Shown here one piece after another: positions 10,816 to 22,839 of a DNA stretch of 64,000 nucleotides (the stretch's first letter is position 1; every line of letters begins with the position of its first letter). The position numbers and the translations under genes were made by a program. The stretch is taken from NCBI GenBank assembly GCA_036873755.1, contig JAVTVY010051652.1, positions 124,001 to 188,000 on the forward strand. Reading direction: 5' to 3'. The notes under the pieces are model-generated. The model was given only the letters and a program-made list of their open reading frames with translations. It was not told where the DNA came from and made no database searches. The DNA comes from Hanleya hanleyi. Its lineage: Eukaryota > Mollusca > Polyplacophora > Lepidopleurida > Hanleyidae.

Positions 10816-11943
10816 TTTTTATCTAGGATTATGGATGGTATGTGATTATAAGACAATCGATGTCATCTCTGATTTATCAAGGAACGAACTCGATATATGA
10901 TATGGTATGCCGAATATTCTATTTTCAGAACTTATTCGATGAGTATTCGATTGATTTCTTTACAGTAAGTCCATATTTCACAAATTGAATCCATCTGAAC
11001 AGCGAGTTGCTTGACACTTTCACCAGTCTCTGTTCTTTGTTCTGGGGTCGTCTGTTTCTCAACTGGTATTTGAAGAATGCTTGCCATGCCGTACTGCGTT
11101 TTGTTCAGTGCTTCCAGTCATTCGCTAATATTTCTGCATCCATTGCGTCTGTGCTCGTAATTGGTTGGCCTTGTTGCTCAGCATGTTCACACACATTAAA
11201 GGCGATCAAAAAGTTAACAAAGTTGTCGTTTTGCGTAGTAGAAACCCACAAACACTGTATTGTATGCGTGAGCTATTGACTATATTTTGCTAAACCGGTA
11301 TCGTCGCTTCTACGGTTATTCAGTAACACATTCCGTTGGTTACGAAAAAAATTTCAGGGACCAAATTTGTTATAACAATACTGGTATTGATACAATATTG
11401 CAGTCGACGTAGATACACTAGAAAATGGAAATATCACTGAGAATATAGCTGGAGATTTACAGCTTAGCAGACCTTTTGTTTCAACTGCGGTATACTGTTT
11501 TTATTTTCATGAACAACCAACATTATACTCGAGAAAGAAGATTTATCTGCGAAAACTTAATTGTCCAGTAAATTCAGTTAGTCAAAAGGTGCTAGCTAAG
11601 TTTCCTGGCTTTAGACCTTTAGATTAAACGGCTGTTCACGTCTTGAATGTTTAATTGGAAACGTACGTAATGAAAACAATATCATTTGCAGCAGCAGTGC
11701 CCATCGTAAGTAAACAATATTTCATTTTCCAAAGCGCCTGCAGCATACATATGATATCAACTACGAAGATGTGGTACTTATGGTGTCCTACAAAATATGT
11801 CTTATGATTAATGAAAAGGTTGAACGGCTGAAATGGCATGTTGTGAATACATTCCATTGCCACCTTGCGGTACACGTTACATGTACATTTTGCGACATTT
11901 TTAATAATTTCGCAAAATTTAAGTAAACCTATACTCTAGCATT
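10816..11943. other. No gene seen
   Basis: The region holds only short frames. 11460-11510 resembles 1875-1915 (fold-back family flank). A 90-codon plus-strand frame at 11007-11279 has no motif I recognise. Confidence 0.45.
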
Positions 11944-11962
11944 TTAAAGGTCAACCCAAACG
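11944..11962 (+). repeat. Terminal inverted repeat, left (with TTAA)
   Basis: The sequence TTAAAGGTCAACCCAAACG is the perfect inverse complement of the right end. A looser AGGTCAAAAATA word follows and has a counterpart on the right. Confidence 0.85.
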
Positions 11963-12093
11963 CTCTGAGGTCAAAAATATAAAAAAATAGTCCTTTCGAT
12001 TCTGAAAATAATGATATTTTTTTCATAATTTTGTGCAGTTTGGTTGGCGAGATATTGCCGTTTGAAAGGTGAAAATCGCTCTCCTGTCAATTC

Positions 12094-12117
12094 CAGCTGT
12101 GACGTCACGGAGGGAAG
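12094..12117 (+). promoter_or_regulatory. Subterminal CAGCTG/TGACGTCA block upstream of THAP gene
   Basis: CAGCTG is followed by the palindrome TGACGTCA (12100-12107, a CREB/ATF-type site) and then AGGGAAG, about 100 bp before the THAP start. The same elements recur inverted at 13649-13678 before the other gene, which suggests paired promoters. Function is inferred. Confidence 0.5.
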
Positions 12118-12214
12118 CCGTCTTGTATTCTCTATGTTAAAGCCGTATACCACAGTCGTATGTAGCTGCTGATTTCTGGAGATTTTCGGAGTATCGGGGC
12201 ATCATTTTTTAAAT

Positions 12215-12710
12215 ATGCCGCGACGTTGTGTAGTGGGAGGTTGCAGTTTTACTACAGATGACGGTGTTAGTATTCATTTGTGGCCCAAAGACGAGAAAAT
12301 CGCTGCAAATTGGACGAAATTTGTACGCAACACGAGAGTGTGGAAAGAGGGCCCGAGCCAGTACTCGTATAATTTGCTCGGCACATTTTGACAGAAAGAC
12401 ATCATTCGAGGACATCTACAGCGTAGCAGTTGAATTCGGGTACAAACCAAAACTAAAGAGAACAGCTATTCCAACTATCAAACGTAAGAACAATCAGAAT
12501 GTGACGGCAAAGAAATCGGACAAGGAGAATCTATCACGGACATCGGCTGAACGAACCTATAGCCTGCAAGCGAGGCCTCGGGCAGGGGGACGGCTGTACA
12601 TGCCCTGCTCGCTCTCGCGTGGCATTTGTTGCTTGAGCATCTACATGTTAGACTGGATGAGTCTCTATTTCATATATACACGTTTAACCATTTGTTCCAA
12701 TGTGTCTTAA
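12215..12710 (+). pseudogene. THAP-type zinc-finger protein, frameshifted
   Basis: The ATG at 12215 opens MPRRCVVGGCSF, the first two cysteines of a C2CH THAP finger, with IHLWPKDE and NWTKFV following. About 48 codons on, the match jumps by +1 near 12358-12362 into the frame with TRIICSAHFDRKTSFED, which supplies the C-x2-H pair. After that come PKLKR and TAIPTI, the counterpart of the THAP AVPxI end. The remaining roughly 70 residues are basic, then hydrophobic and unrecognised, up to the TAA at 12708-12710. AATAAA lies at 12787. THAP domains bind DNA in a sequence-specific way and are common in transposases. With one frame break this copy cannot make the full finger, unless the break is a sequencing error. 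Confidence 0.75.
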
Positions 12711-12949
12711 TGTCTGTATTTGTATGTTCAATTTTATTCATTCTATGTATGCGTTTTTAGCCAAATGTTGGCATAAACTTCACGCAAATAAATTATCTAA
12801 ATTATATACTATTTAATAATAATAATAAAATGATCTTTCATAAATATATATACGTTTGATAAGTAAATAAATAAAAAACACCAATTGGAGTGAATGGCTG
12901 TAGATACAGAAGTGATAATTATACTTTCATAATCCCTTGACATTTGAGA

Positions 12950-13622
12950 TTGTGGGAATATCATTCGATTTCAATTTAATTGAGGTAATTTGTCGAAAAT
13001 TGAGCAAATGTGAATGCCGATCCACTCACCACGGCTTACTTTTCGCCATGAATGTCCAAAGTTTTTTTATCAAACTATATAATTCTGAAATTGGTATTTC
13101 ATGGGGATTATGGGAAAACAAACAAAATTCAAGTCGGACGTATATCAGTAGAGTTATCAACAGTTTACTGTCCATACTGCCGAATCCCGGAGTTTATCCC
13201 TTCGAAAAGGCTGCCTCGGTCAGTAACAACAATAACAACACAGATGTGCTCGTTCGTTACATCACAGAATCGTTCTACATTCAATACAGTTTGAAATATA
13301 TGGACATTTGGTCTTATAGATGACGATAATAAGGTTTCCAGTCAAGTTGCATACCAATCTGTATTCAACAAACGACCTCTCCGAATCCTGTCGTCGTCGA
13401 GTTCCACGTTGCCAGAGTGGTTGTCACTGTCAGAATCGGAGCCGTACGGCTCAAATTGATAGGGCTGAATTCCGCCATTGGTCTGCAAACAACTGTTAAT
13501 TTGCCCGTCATCATCCTCCTCTATGTCTATTTCATCTTCTTGGCGAACAATATTCCATCTAAGCAGCTGATATCGCTCGAATCGACATCTGAACCGGAGG
13601 TCTGACTGCACTCGCTTTCCAT
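12950..13622 (-). pseudogene. P2X7 ballast-like (P2RX7 C-terminal domain) gene, decayed
   Basis: The ATG at 13622-13620 starts an acidic, serine-rich segment (MESECSQTSGSDVDSSD). After a frame change near 13540 the frame continues with DEIDIEEDDD, IQPYQFEP and LLNTDW. PY-FEP followed by NTDW is the opening I associate with the intracellular cysteine-rich ballast domain family of P2X7-like proteins. Further on, across stops and shifts, come ECRTIL, a TNEHICV segment, GSLFEG and WIGIHICSIFDKL, which loosely fit the rest of that domain (CC, CxTEH, FE-C, IP-C). Several lesions make it a pseudogene. Invertebrate genomes have many stand-alone genes of this family; here it sits inside a transposon. 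The identification rests on short motifs recalled, not on a search. Confidence 0.5.
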
Positions 13623-13648
13623 GTTATCCGCTGTTTTTTCTCAGGCAA

Positions 13649-13678
13649 CTTCCCTGCGTGACGTCATCAACCCAGCTG
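13649..13678 (-). promoter_or_regulatory. Subterminal CAGCTG/TGACGTCA block upstream of ballast-like gene
   Basis: This is the inverted counterpart of 12094-12117: TGACGTCA at 13659-13666, AGGGAAG-type word inward, CAGCTG outward, 27-56 bp upstream of the ATG at 13622. Confidence 0.5.
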
Positions 13679-13813
13679 TGAAAGTGTGGAAAAGCCCACT
13701 TTGCTCTCATATTACGTGTGTTTCTGATCAGATTAGAATTTTTTCAATATTTTTGTCATACAAAGTGAAGTATGAACTATGATTTTTAAGGATTTTTAGA
13801 CCAAAAAAAATTC

Positions 13814-13832
13814 CGTTTGGGTTGACCTTTAA
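13814..13832 (-). repeat. Terminal inverted repeat, right (with TTAA)
   Basis: It is the exact complement of 11944-11962 and ends in TTAA at 13829-13832. Confidence 0.85.
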
Positions 13833-14502
13833 GAACACTATACTGGTTCTGACATTAAGGAAGCTCTACGGAATTCCATGATGTTATCAAATGTAGTAAC
13901 GGAATGCCTATTTTGAACATTTCTTTACTGAAATCAACAACAATATTATTGTTTGTTGTGAAGTTGTTTTACATGAGCTGGATACGTAAAATTTCATTAA
14001 GTTTTTGACGATTACCTCTCTATCTTACTTTTCACCTAACTAGACGACAAATAAAGGTATGTATATAATTTTTCTTTTTTTTATTACTGGAAATTTCTCA
14101 CGGAATGTGGCTAATTAACCTTATGAAAAAGATTCATTGATGTTCAATTACTGTTTTACGTAAGGTTTTCTTCTTTGTTACCGTTTTAGTAACTTAAAAA
14201 GTCTATTACAGATATCTGGTACTGTTTGAGTGTTATTGAAAACAGTGACGTTATTCAACATTGAGTTACTATTTATCTATGTGATAGCTCTTTATCAAAA
14301 GTAGTAACGCTACTCAAATTCGTACTTTGATTGACTGATTATGTCTGCTAAAGAACTGATTTTTATATCTATAATGAGGAAAGCCTCAGAGAAGAGAAAA
14401 TTTCTTTTGTTCAGTCAAGTTAGGTAAAAAAGTTAAAATATCTTGAATTTTGAAATATAATCAAAGCAAGCTGCCAAAGCAATACTTTTTCAAGCGATGA
14501 TG
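13833..14502. other. No gene seen; AT-rich
   Basis: There are no open frames of note. It holds T-rich runs near 14070 and several GTAACG-type words, without a clear repeat period. Confidence 0.4.
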
Positions 14503-14919
14503 ATTTCAGAAGAGGATAATCGCTATATAAATGACACAGTGAAGGATATATATCCGCCTTCACTAGATTTGAAGGAAAGTACAGATTGAAACCTATATCT
14601 TTATAAAAATGAAGCGGGCCTTCTCTCCCGTCGAATTGATGACAAAAGAGATGATTACAATTTCGACATCGTAAACTATCCCTTTCTGGACAGTAATATT
14701 CTAGTGGGACCTGTATATGGCGTATTCATAACTCGCCTAGTAGCATTTGCTGGACCCTGTGTTAAATGTGATGATCTTAATCAACTTCACAAATCATTAT
14801 TGCAGAAACTTATAAAACAGGGCTATACCACCAAGCACCTCCAATCGAAGTTTCTCAAATTTGGCGGTACATATGGCATGCTGATAGCGAAATACGAGCG
14901 TAGCGTGCAAGATCTATGA
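14503..14919 (+). pseudogene. Reverse transcriptase C-terminal fragment (YIDD family), copy II
   Basis: It matches 3390-3850 (minus) at protein level: RYINDTVKDIYPPSLDLKES, then a deletion and stop near 14587, then DDKRDDYNFDIVNYPF, YGVFITRLVAFA and LIAKYERSVQDL, ending in TGA at 14917-14919. The catalytic YIDD codons themselves are lost. The same tail with S-module follows immediately. Confidence 0.75.
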
Positions 14920-15345
14920 CGTTAGGTTTCGTAACTTGTGTCTAATTTCGCTTAACCCGGGGTTATGGGCCGTATGAACCCATATACTTCATGATCCTCA
15001 TGGCGCTCATATGAACAGGCACAATCAAAGCGTGACTGAGATACATCATTCTCTGGATGACGTCTTTACAACGAATATCATACGAATTAAGAATACTGAT
15101 CAGCGATAAGGATTTGATATTTTTGGAACATCATGATGTCTTGCCGGCATCATTGTAAAGTATTGACCGCTTCTCTCTTGCAGGAAACTTGCCTATGTTT
15201 ATGTATAGTATGATTATCTTTTTGAATTTGGTGCTAATGCTGTTTTATGACATATGGAAAAGTCTTTGGATTATGGACGTGGATGTTCTTTAATGGGCGA
15301 CTACTGAATTATGAATGACGGACCAGACGCTTGTAATTGGCAGGT
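14920..15345 (+). repeat. 3' tail of YIDD retroelement, copy II
   Basis: It is collinear with the minus-strand tail at 2985-3386 and with 46914-47310, ending at GACGCTTGTAATT near 15339. Confidence 0.75.
14938..15044 (+). other. S-module copy in YIDD tail
   Basis: The outer stem is GTGTCT (14938-14943) with AGATAC (15039-15044), one G.U pair. The inner stem is CAGGCAC / GTGACTG (15016-15038) with a single G-A mismatch. The second stem is CGTATGA / TCATATG with one G.U. Confidence 0.6.
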
Positions 15346-15654
15346 AGAAAATTTGTATTCGCCAACCATGTCTAACTCATTGCTGATGTTCTAATGGCCT
15401 AATACACTTCAAAGACGATCATTTATGACAATAACTAGACCCTTTCATCGGTTGTTTCATAATCCTTTGCTCAGAAACAAGGATAGTCGAAGGTTTGAGT
15501 AATTCACCGGATTTTGATTGTCACGTGTCATTTCCTCAAATGGTCATCAAGTATGATTAAGTAACTGGCGGATAAAATTGGTCAGACCACTTTTAGCTGC
15601 ATATATTGAAAATTTGGGACAGTCGAATGGCATTCACGATCGACCTTCCTGATA
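15346..15654. other. No gene seen
   Basis: It is short unremarkable DNA between the YIDD tail and repeat family B. 15530-15600 resembles 24080-24140 (CATCAAGTATGAT word). Confidence 0.4.
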
Positions 15655-18337
15655 TTTTGCGTGAAGCTGTCCGGTCCACATCAACTCATTTACAGTACAT
15701 GTACCATAAATCTATCGACCGGACTTCAGTGGCGATATGGGTTGCGCCTTGATACCTCCATTTCACAAGACATGAGAATTAAACACAGCTTAGAAAAGGC
15801 GATGGAAAAAGATGCCGACGTCCTCACAGGCAAATATACCGACTATATTTCTAAAAAACATCACAAGAACCAAAAACTGATCCATGTGATGATTTGTATC
15901 TCAGCCACGCTTTTATTGTAGCTGTTCATGTGGACATATTGAATGGCATGACCCAACGGCCCCTAGACCCAAGAAGACTGATCATTTTACTTACACGCTG
16001 TCTTGGTCAATTAAATATGAAGGTCTCGAGTATAACAGTCAGCAAGAAAGTTGATACAAACGATTTGAATACTGATCATAAACTAAAGATTTAAGGGATC
16101 TTTGATTTGTTAGTTGGTTACTATTATCGACGAGTAAAAAATATTCCCCAATCATGAACCACTGCTACCAACTTTCCCAAAGTAGCATGTTAGATTCATA
16201 AACTTTACTAGAATGTGAAACTGTCAGCGTTATTCCTTACACAGTGTTGTATATTTTGCTAGCATGTGTACTATATCTATCATTATTGTTCATGCACAAA
16301 CTTCTCTCTAGTTTTCCTCATCTAGATATTCATATACGAGGGAAGAGACGCTTCGCTTCAAGCTGGATATTTGCAATAAATTATACAACGGTACGTCTAA
16401 GAATGGAATTGAAAATATACCGTAAGTATGTCGCATCCTTGTGACAGCTAATAACGCTGTTGTTATTCTGGAATAGTATATGCTTTGAATATGTTCCTCA
16501 ATGCCTCAGGCCATTTCGTCGTCATATCAGTCTTGAAAATACCGAATTATAGATAGACCGAGTTTCTGTGACCTCCACCCATACTGTATACAGCCTCCGG
16601 ATATTGATATCAAATATCAATTGTTTCTGTGACCTCTACCCATACTGTATACAGCCTCTGGATATTGATATCAAATATAAATTGTTTCTGTGACCTCTAC
16701 CCATACTGTATACAGCCTCCGGATATTGATATCAAATATCAATTGTTTCTGTGACCTCTACCCATACTGTATACAGCCTCCGGATATTGATATCAAATAT
16801 AAATTGTTTCTGTGACCTCTACCCATACTGTATACAGCCTCCGGATATTGATATCAAATATCAATTGTTTCTGTGACCTCCACCCATACTGTATACACCC
16901 TCCGGATATTGATATCAAATATCAATTGTTTCTGTGACCTCTACCCATACTGTATACAGCCTCCGGATATTGATATCAAATATAAATTGTTTCTGTGACC
17001 TCTACCCATACTGTATGCAATCTGCGGATACTGATATCAAATATCAATTGTTTCTGTGACCTCTACCCATACTGTATACAGCCTCCGGATATTGATATCA
17101 AATATCAATTGATTCTGTGACCTCTACCCATACTGTATACAGTCTCCGAATATTGATATCAAATATCAATTGTTTCTGTGACCTCTACCCATACTGTATA
17201 CAGTCTCCGGATATTTATATCAAATATCAATTGTTTCTGTGACCTCTATCCATACTGTATACAGCCTCCGGATATTGATATCAAATATCAATTAATTCTG
17301 TGACCTCTACCCATACTGTATACAGCCTCCGGATATTGATATCAAATATAAATTGTTTCTGTGATCTCTACCCAAACTGTATACAGCCTCCGGATATTGA
17401 TATCAAATATTAATTGTTTCTGTGACCTCTACCCAAACTGTATACAGCCTCCGGATATTAATATCAAATATAAATTGTTTCTGCGACATCTACCCAAACT
17501 GTATACAGCCTCCGGATATTGATATCAAATATTAATTGTTTCTGTGACCTCTACCCAAACTGTATACAGCCTCCGGATATTGATATCAAATATAAATTGT
17601 TTCTGCGACATCTACCAATACTGTATACAGCCTCCGGATATTGATATCAAATATCAATTGTTTCTGTGACCTCTACCCATACTGTGTGCAGCCTCCGGAA
17701 ATTGATATCAAATATCAATCGTTTCTGCGACCTCTAACCATACTGCATACAGCCTCCGGATATTGATATCAAATAGCAATTGTTTCTATGACCTCTACCC
17801 ATACTGCATACAGCCTCCGGATATTGATATCAAATATCAATTGTTTCTGTGACCTCTACCCATACTCTATACAGCCTCCGGATATTGATATCAAATATCA
17901 ATTGTGCACCAGGCTGAAATGACGCAAGAACTGCCAGTTACTGATATCCTCGTTGGGTTAGAAAGACATATAATTTGTCATACAGCCACTATTCTAAATT
18001 TCGTAAACAAAATAATAGTGGCAGTTCAGTTATGGTTTTTATTCCCCCAAATCTTCATTGTCATAAAATAGTAATATAAGATAACCACTCACAGTGGGCC
18101 TTACTTGAAGATATACCGCTATTCCGAGAACCGTTTCGGAAGCTCTAGAATATTACCCTAGGGATACATATTTCCCGTTTCATCAGCAGTGTCGATGTGA
18201 TAAAAATGAGATTTATATTGCGACATATGCTTTGGAGAAGAAACTAAAAGCAAATCATATCGCGGAAAGTCCATATAGCATCTGTCTTTAAACTTTCTGA
18301 TGGAGCGTAATCATTATGTTGTAATTTCGTCTATTTA
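15655..18337. repeat. Repeat family B, copy I, expanded by a satellite
   Basis: 15655-16560 and 17905-18337 are collinear with 24900-26060, and 15780-15960 also matches 38140-38341. The copy contains a minus-strand S-module piece (hairpin 15902-15924, stem CAGCTAC / GTGGCTG with one G.U). Short open frames are not preserved in the other copies. Confidence 0.65.
16561..17904. repeat. 61-bp satellite, about 22 units
   Basis: Head-to-tail units of the form TTTCTGTGACCTCTACCCAT plus ACTGTATACAGCCTCCGGAT plus ATTGATATCAAATATCAATTG. Each has palindromes GTATAC, GATATC and CAATTG. Variants alternate between CAATTG and AAATTG endings. A single diverged unit stands at 25732-25790 in the paralogous copy of family B. 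Confidence 0.95.
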
Positions 18338-18496
18338 TCATTACAACACATATAAGGGAAGTGGGAAGAGGTGCCGACATACTGACAGAGTCACATGACT
18401 TCACAGCATAGTCTTCCGGTTAACCTATTCTAAAGCACATACCAACAATCTAACGATTCGTGATATGTGTTGTATCTCAGGCACGCTTTTATTGTA
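18338..18496 (-). mobile_element. Family C retroposon, 5'-truncated copy
   Basis: The flanks TTTATCA and TGGCCTAG are contiguous in the paralogues at 20019 and 26180, so this 159-bp block is an insertion with two empty sites. On the minus strand it starts at the base of the S-module hairpin (GGTACAATAAAAGCG) and ends in the family 3' end GTTGTAA. Confidence 0.7.
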
Positions 18497-19450
18497 CCGA
18501 TTGGCCTAGCTGGCTTGATTTGCGAAACAATGAGTGTGTGGTCCAGTCTGGGACGCAACCGATTGTATTCTCAAGTGGCAGATCGAGAGCTGGATGATGG
18601 CGGGATATCAACACCAAGAGAGCAATTAATGGCTTCAGCAAGGAAATCGAAGATCGTATAAATTTGAGGTACGATAGAGTTTAACCCTAATAGCTGGTCC
18701 AACATAATCTTGTTCTCATTAACCAAAGATATGGTGCGACGCCCACATTCAGGCCTACTTTTGGTCTACGTACCGAAATTGTTCATCTTCGATAACTACA
18801 GCATGGCTAAAGAGTCTGATATCTGTCTCACTTAAATTCTTCAGCAATTCCATTTTGTACCAGAGGACATATATCATCGGCCTGCTCTATGTACAGCTTG
18901 CAGAAACGAGCCCGATTACTCCGTCAGAACGCTCTAGGAATGGGGCATTTTGTGTTAGAGGCACCAAATTTGGTACATACGTAGTTCCCGCTATTAGCCA
19001 CAACTGTTCCTGTCAATATACTACCGTTTGATAGTCACAAATTATTATACTTGGCAAAATGGCATTTTGATGCTCCTTCTGGGCATATCCTGAAAGATCA
19101 CTGTTTATCCTCGACGCTTGCCGCTTTTATTAAAGTTTCGAACCCCGATGCTTCGGTATACAAGAGTCGTTTCCATAGGGACCCTCGATTTAGCATAGTA
19201 TAGCGGACGCCATGTTGTTCATTTTAGTCGAAGCACACATGCATATCGAGCATAACAAACATCATGGAGCCTGCGATCTTATGCTCAAACAAGGGTCCAT
19301 GTTAACGAGGCTTGTGTATACACAAACATCGACTTTCAGAATTTAAAGGGCACCAAGTACTAAATGTGTCGGTAAATGGTTATAAAAAATTGTTTTATTG
19401 TTCAGTGATTAAACATAAAAGTCTTAAAGATGTTTGACATGTTGAACATA
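18497..19450. repeat. Family B flank, duplicated block 1
   Basis: It matches 20020-20982 in the same orientation throughout (words GATCGTATAAAT, GCTGGTCCAACATAATCTTG, ATTGTTCAGTGA). A partial third copy is at 26180-26440. It has no conserved frame. Confidence 0.8.
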
Positions 19451-19478
19451 CCGCTATTCTGAGAGCCGTTTCGAATTA

Positions 19479-19835
19479 CAACACATATAAGGGAAGTGGG
19501 AAGAGGTGCCGACATACTGACAGAGCCACATGACTTCACAGTATAGTCATCCGATTAACCTATTCTAAAGCACATACCAAGAATTTAACGATTGGTGATA
19601 TGTGTTGTATCTCAGGTACGCTTTTATTGTACCTGTTCATGTGGCAACTTGGATGATATGACAACACGGCCCCTAGCACCGGCATAAGCGGTATTAGATA
19701 CAAATCTAGAGAGCTATGTTGGAAATGCTCTGACAACTCGTATATTGGTAATTGGTGAGCTGTTTCGCTGTGACAACTCGTACACTGGGGATTGGTGAGC
19801 TGTATCGTCGTCAGATGAAAATGACGGCATTTAAC
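19479..19835 (-). mobile_element. Family C retroposon copy with S-module
   Basis: On the minus strand it ends at TTGTAA next to 19479 and includes the complete S-module (19607-19701): outer stem perfect, inner stem CAGGTAC / GTACCTG perfect. An internal duplication of about 40 bp (two ACGAGTTGTCA segments at 19736-19790) is not in the 289-703 copy. Confidence 0.65.
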
Positions 19836-20982
19836 ACGAAAACTCTAATAGTACTACCCTAGGTATACATATTTCCCTTTTTATCAGCAGTGTCCATGCG
19901 ATAAAAATGGTATATATAATTGCGACATCTACTTTAGCATCTTCCTTTAAATGCCCAGACGGAGTTCTAACTTTCTGAGGGAGACTAATCATTGTGTTGT
20001 AATTTGGTCGATTTATCATGGCCTAGCCGGCTTGATTTGGGGAACTCTGAGTGCGTGGTACGGACTGGGATGCAACCAATTGTATTCTCGAGTGGCAGAT
20101 CGACAACTGGATGATGGCGGAATATCAACACTTAGCCACATGTCAAGGATGTCTAAGAGAACAATGGCTTCAGCTAGAAAATGGAAGATCGTATAAATGT
20201 AAGGTACGATAGAGCTTAACCCTATAATAGCTGGTCCAACATAATCTTGTTCTCATTAACCAAAGATATGGTGCGACCACATTCAGGTCTACCTTAGGTC
20301 TAGAGACCGTGATTGTTCCCTTTCGAGAACACAGCATGGTTGAAGAGTCTGATAGCTGTCGCACTTAAATTCCTCAGCAATTCCATTTTGTACCAGAGGC
20401 CATATATCATAGGCCTGCTCCATATACATCTTGCGGGAATTAGCCCGATTAGTCCGATTGTACGCTCTCATATTTAGAAATTGTGCATTTTGTGTTAAAA
20501 GCTCTGAATTTGGTACATACGTAGAATCATTCTGTAGTCGCAACTGTTCCTATCAATATACTTCCGCTTGGTATTCAGAAATGATTATATTTGACCTTCG
20601 TCAAATCATGCGGTATAAAATGGCATTTTGATACTCCTGGCTGGGTATATTCTGGAAGAGTGAGTGATTCTCCGATGGCTGGCTTTTCGCTAGCCGATTT
20701 CATAGGGAACATTGATTCAGCATAGTATCGCAGACACCATGTTGCTAATTTTGGCTCATTTACAAAGTCATATTGAGCACATCAACAAACATGATGGCGT
20801 CGGTGATCTTATGCTCAAACAAGCGCCCCTGTTGAACCTGCTTGTGTACACAAGCATTGGTGATCTGTCACATATATGGCAGAATTTAAAGGACACCCCG
20901 TACTAAATGTTTCGGAAATTGACCATAACGGCGTGTTTTATTGTTCAGTGACTAAACGTAAAAGTGTTAATGATGCTGAACA
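19836..20982. repeat. Family B flank, duplicated block 2
   Basis: 19855-20020 matches 18160-18337 and 20020-20982 matches 18497-19450, so block 2 is the uninterrupted paralogue of block 1. Confidence 0.8.
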
Positions 20983-22284
20983 TTCGTGCATTGTATGATC
21001 ATATACCCTCATCTCCGTTCGAACAAAAAAATGCATTCCCCTCGAAACAATGCATTCCGGACCTCGTCTTCGTGATAGTCTTTTCATACTTTTATTAAGC
21101 TGAATAATTGCTTCATCGGATTTAGAGTGATTGACAGGTTAGAGAAAAACTGTGAAGGAGGGGGGTGGGACAAAATTATTCCAAATTCCACTAGCGGTTG
21201 TGTGTGCGCGTGTGTGTGGGGGACGAGGGGGTATCTGTAAAAGGCCAAATAGAGCAGAAACTCACTCTTAAGCGTTCTGGGATCTAGAGATGGTAAATTT
21301 TAGTATTTAGCGAATGTGCTGAGCAAAATCCAGTCCTCTAAATTGGAAAATGTCGGTTATCATCCTGGATTGTGTGCTTTAGTGTAAGTAAAATTTGAAA
21401 TTTCAAAGATGGCCGACGAACAACTAAACTAGAGCGGCAAATAGTTGAAATTTATATGTATTTTAATACTGGTTATAATCTGAACAAGTTTCAAGTTCTA
21501 TTGGCAAACCCATCCTGTGATTCAAAACCATTCCTCTCCTTCGTCCAATGGTTAAAATAAAACCATTCTGTTTAATTGTCCATCTGGACTCCTACACGTG
21601 GACTTCATTCTGAACCTCAACATTAAATGCTATTCGACAGATTACATAACCAGTGATGTCATTTCAAAGGACAGCATGGACCAATGACCAGGATACATGT
21701 ATATCGACTTGTGTATGCCATCCAACCTTGATTTTGGAGACAAACTTAGGGTCAATATTGCAAATCTAGTTACCATGCTGTGGGTCGAAAATGAAATAAT
21801 TGTCATACCAAAATATATTTCTTTGCATTCTTGAAACATTTAACAGTTGTTCCAGCTCTATGAGATGAAAGTTAACAGTTGTTCTAGCTCTATGAGATGG
21901 AAGTTGACAGTTGTTCTAGCTCTATGAGATGGAAGTTATTGCTATCGACTTCAATATTTATAGTATCACTTTTGAAATTTCGAAAGGACTGGTTTGGGCC
22001 ATCGCGACGAGCACAACAGCTTTCTCCTGCCGTACGTATCTACTCGGGTCTAACCGTTACATATAATTTGATGTGTATATGTCTGTGTTCCTCGAATATC
22101 ATTGCCATCAATCACCAGTTGCCCTTGTAGCACGTGACCAAAAATAGTGTCATTATTTGTTACACATGTGTGTTATCCCATAATTCTATAGAAGTTTTGA
22201 ATCGGTTGTAAAAAATGATCTTTTCCTGGTCATTAGAGTAGGACACGGGATAAAAACAATCGCTCACGAATGCCACCAAAATAA
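20983..22284. other. No gene seen; simple repeats
   Basis: It contains a GT/GC-rich simple stretch at 21195-21222 and a 32-bp unit repeated three times at 21841-21937 (ACAGTTGTTCTAGCTCTATG core). The open frames are short and without motifs. Confidence 0.5.
21841..21937. repeat. 32-bp tandem repeat, 3 units
   Basis: There are three near-identical units with the core CAGTTGTTCTAGCTCTATGA. Confidence 0.85.
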
Positions 22285-22345
22285 AAATGTGAGGTGCCGA
22301 GGGAGGCTTTCCTGTGAAGTCATATGGTTGAATTTTAGTCGCCAG
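22285..22345 (+). repeat. Fold-back arm fragment
   Basis: GAGGTGCCGAGG, TCATATGGTTG and TTTAGTCGCCAGAC match the fold-back arms at 1460-1510 and 1590-1650. Confidence 0.6.
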
Positions 22346-22839
22346 ACAGGGGCTTACGGCGAGCGTGTCAGAAACGCTGCTTCGGAGAACAATAATAATT
22401 CAAACTTCTTGTTGATATATTGTGTAAATATGAACCCATTTCAAACACCAACTGTTTAAAGTTCGTAGAAACCTGATTATATTAGATTGTTATGGAATTT
22501 TAGATACACAGCAGAAGCAAATGACATGGAATTGACAACTGAGTGATGCTCCCAGTAGAGGGCATGCATCAATTAGAAGAACACAGCAAACATATAACAC
22601 CCTCAAAATATATTTTGGGCAAAATAGGCCGTGTTCCCGAGAATGGTTTGTGCTGGCTAACCAGGCAAAGGTATATTAACATACAGCTTGTGAGTTCTAA
22701 TAGTTCTAATTGTCATCTCTTCACTTGAGATGGCTGAATGTTGAGTGATAGAGGTAAATTTATACAAGCCATGTAGACATTCCCTTCTTTGGTTTCAGCA
22801 AAGCAATCCATTGCATACATAAAACAGTTTAATTTAGGT

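Larger units (their letters stand above)
11944..13832. mobile_element. TTAA-flanked DNA transposon with THAP and P2X7-ballast-like genes
   Basis: The element is bounded by perfect inverted repeats, TTAAAGGTCAACCCAAACG at 11944-11962 and its complement at 13814-13832. The outermost TTAA on each side fits a TTAA target duplication with a 15-bp terminal inverted repeat. Inside, a THAP gene (plus) and a ballast-like gene (minus) converge, each preceded by a matching subterminal block with a TGACGTCA site. TTAA targets occur in piggyBac and Kolobok elements, and Kolobok transposases are known to carry THAP domains, so a Kolobok relationship is the likelier inference. No DDE transposase core is present, so this 1.9-kb copy is non-autonomous. 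Confidence 0.75.
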
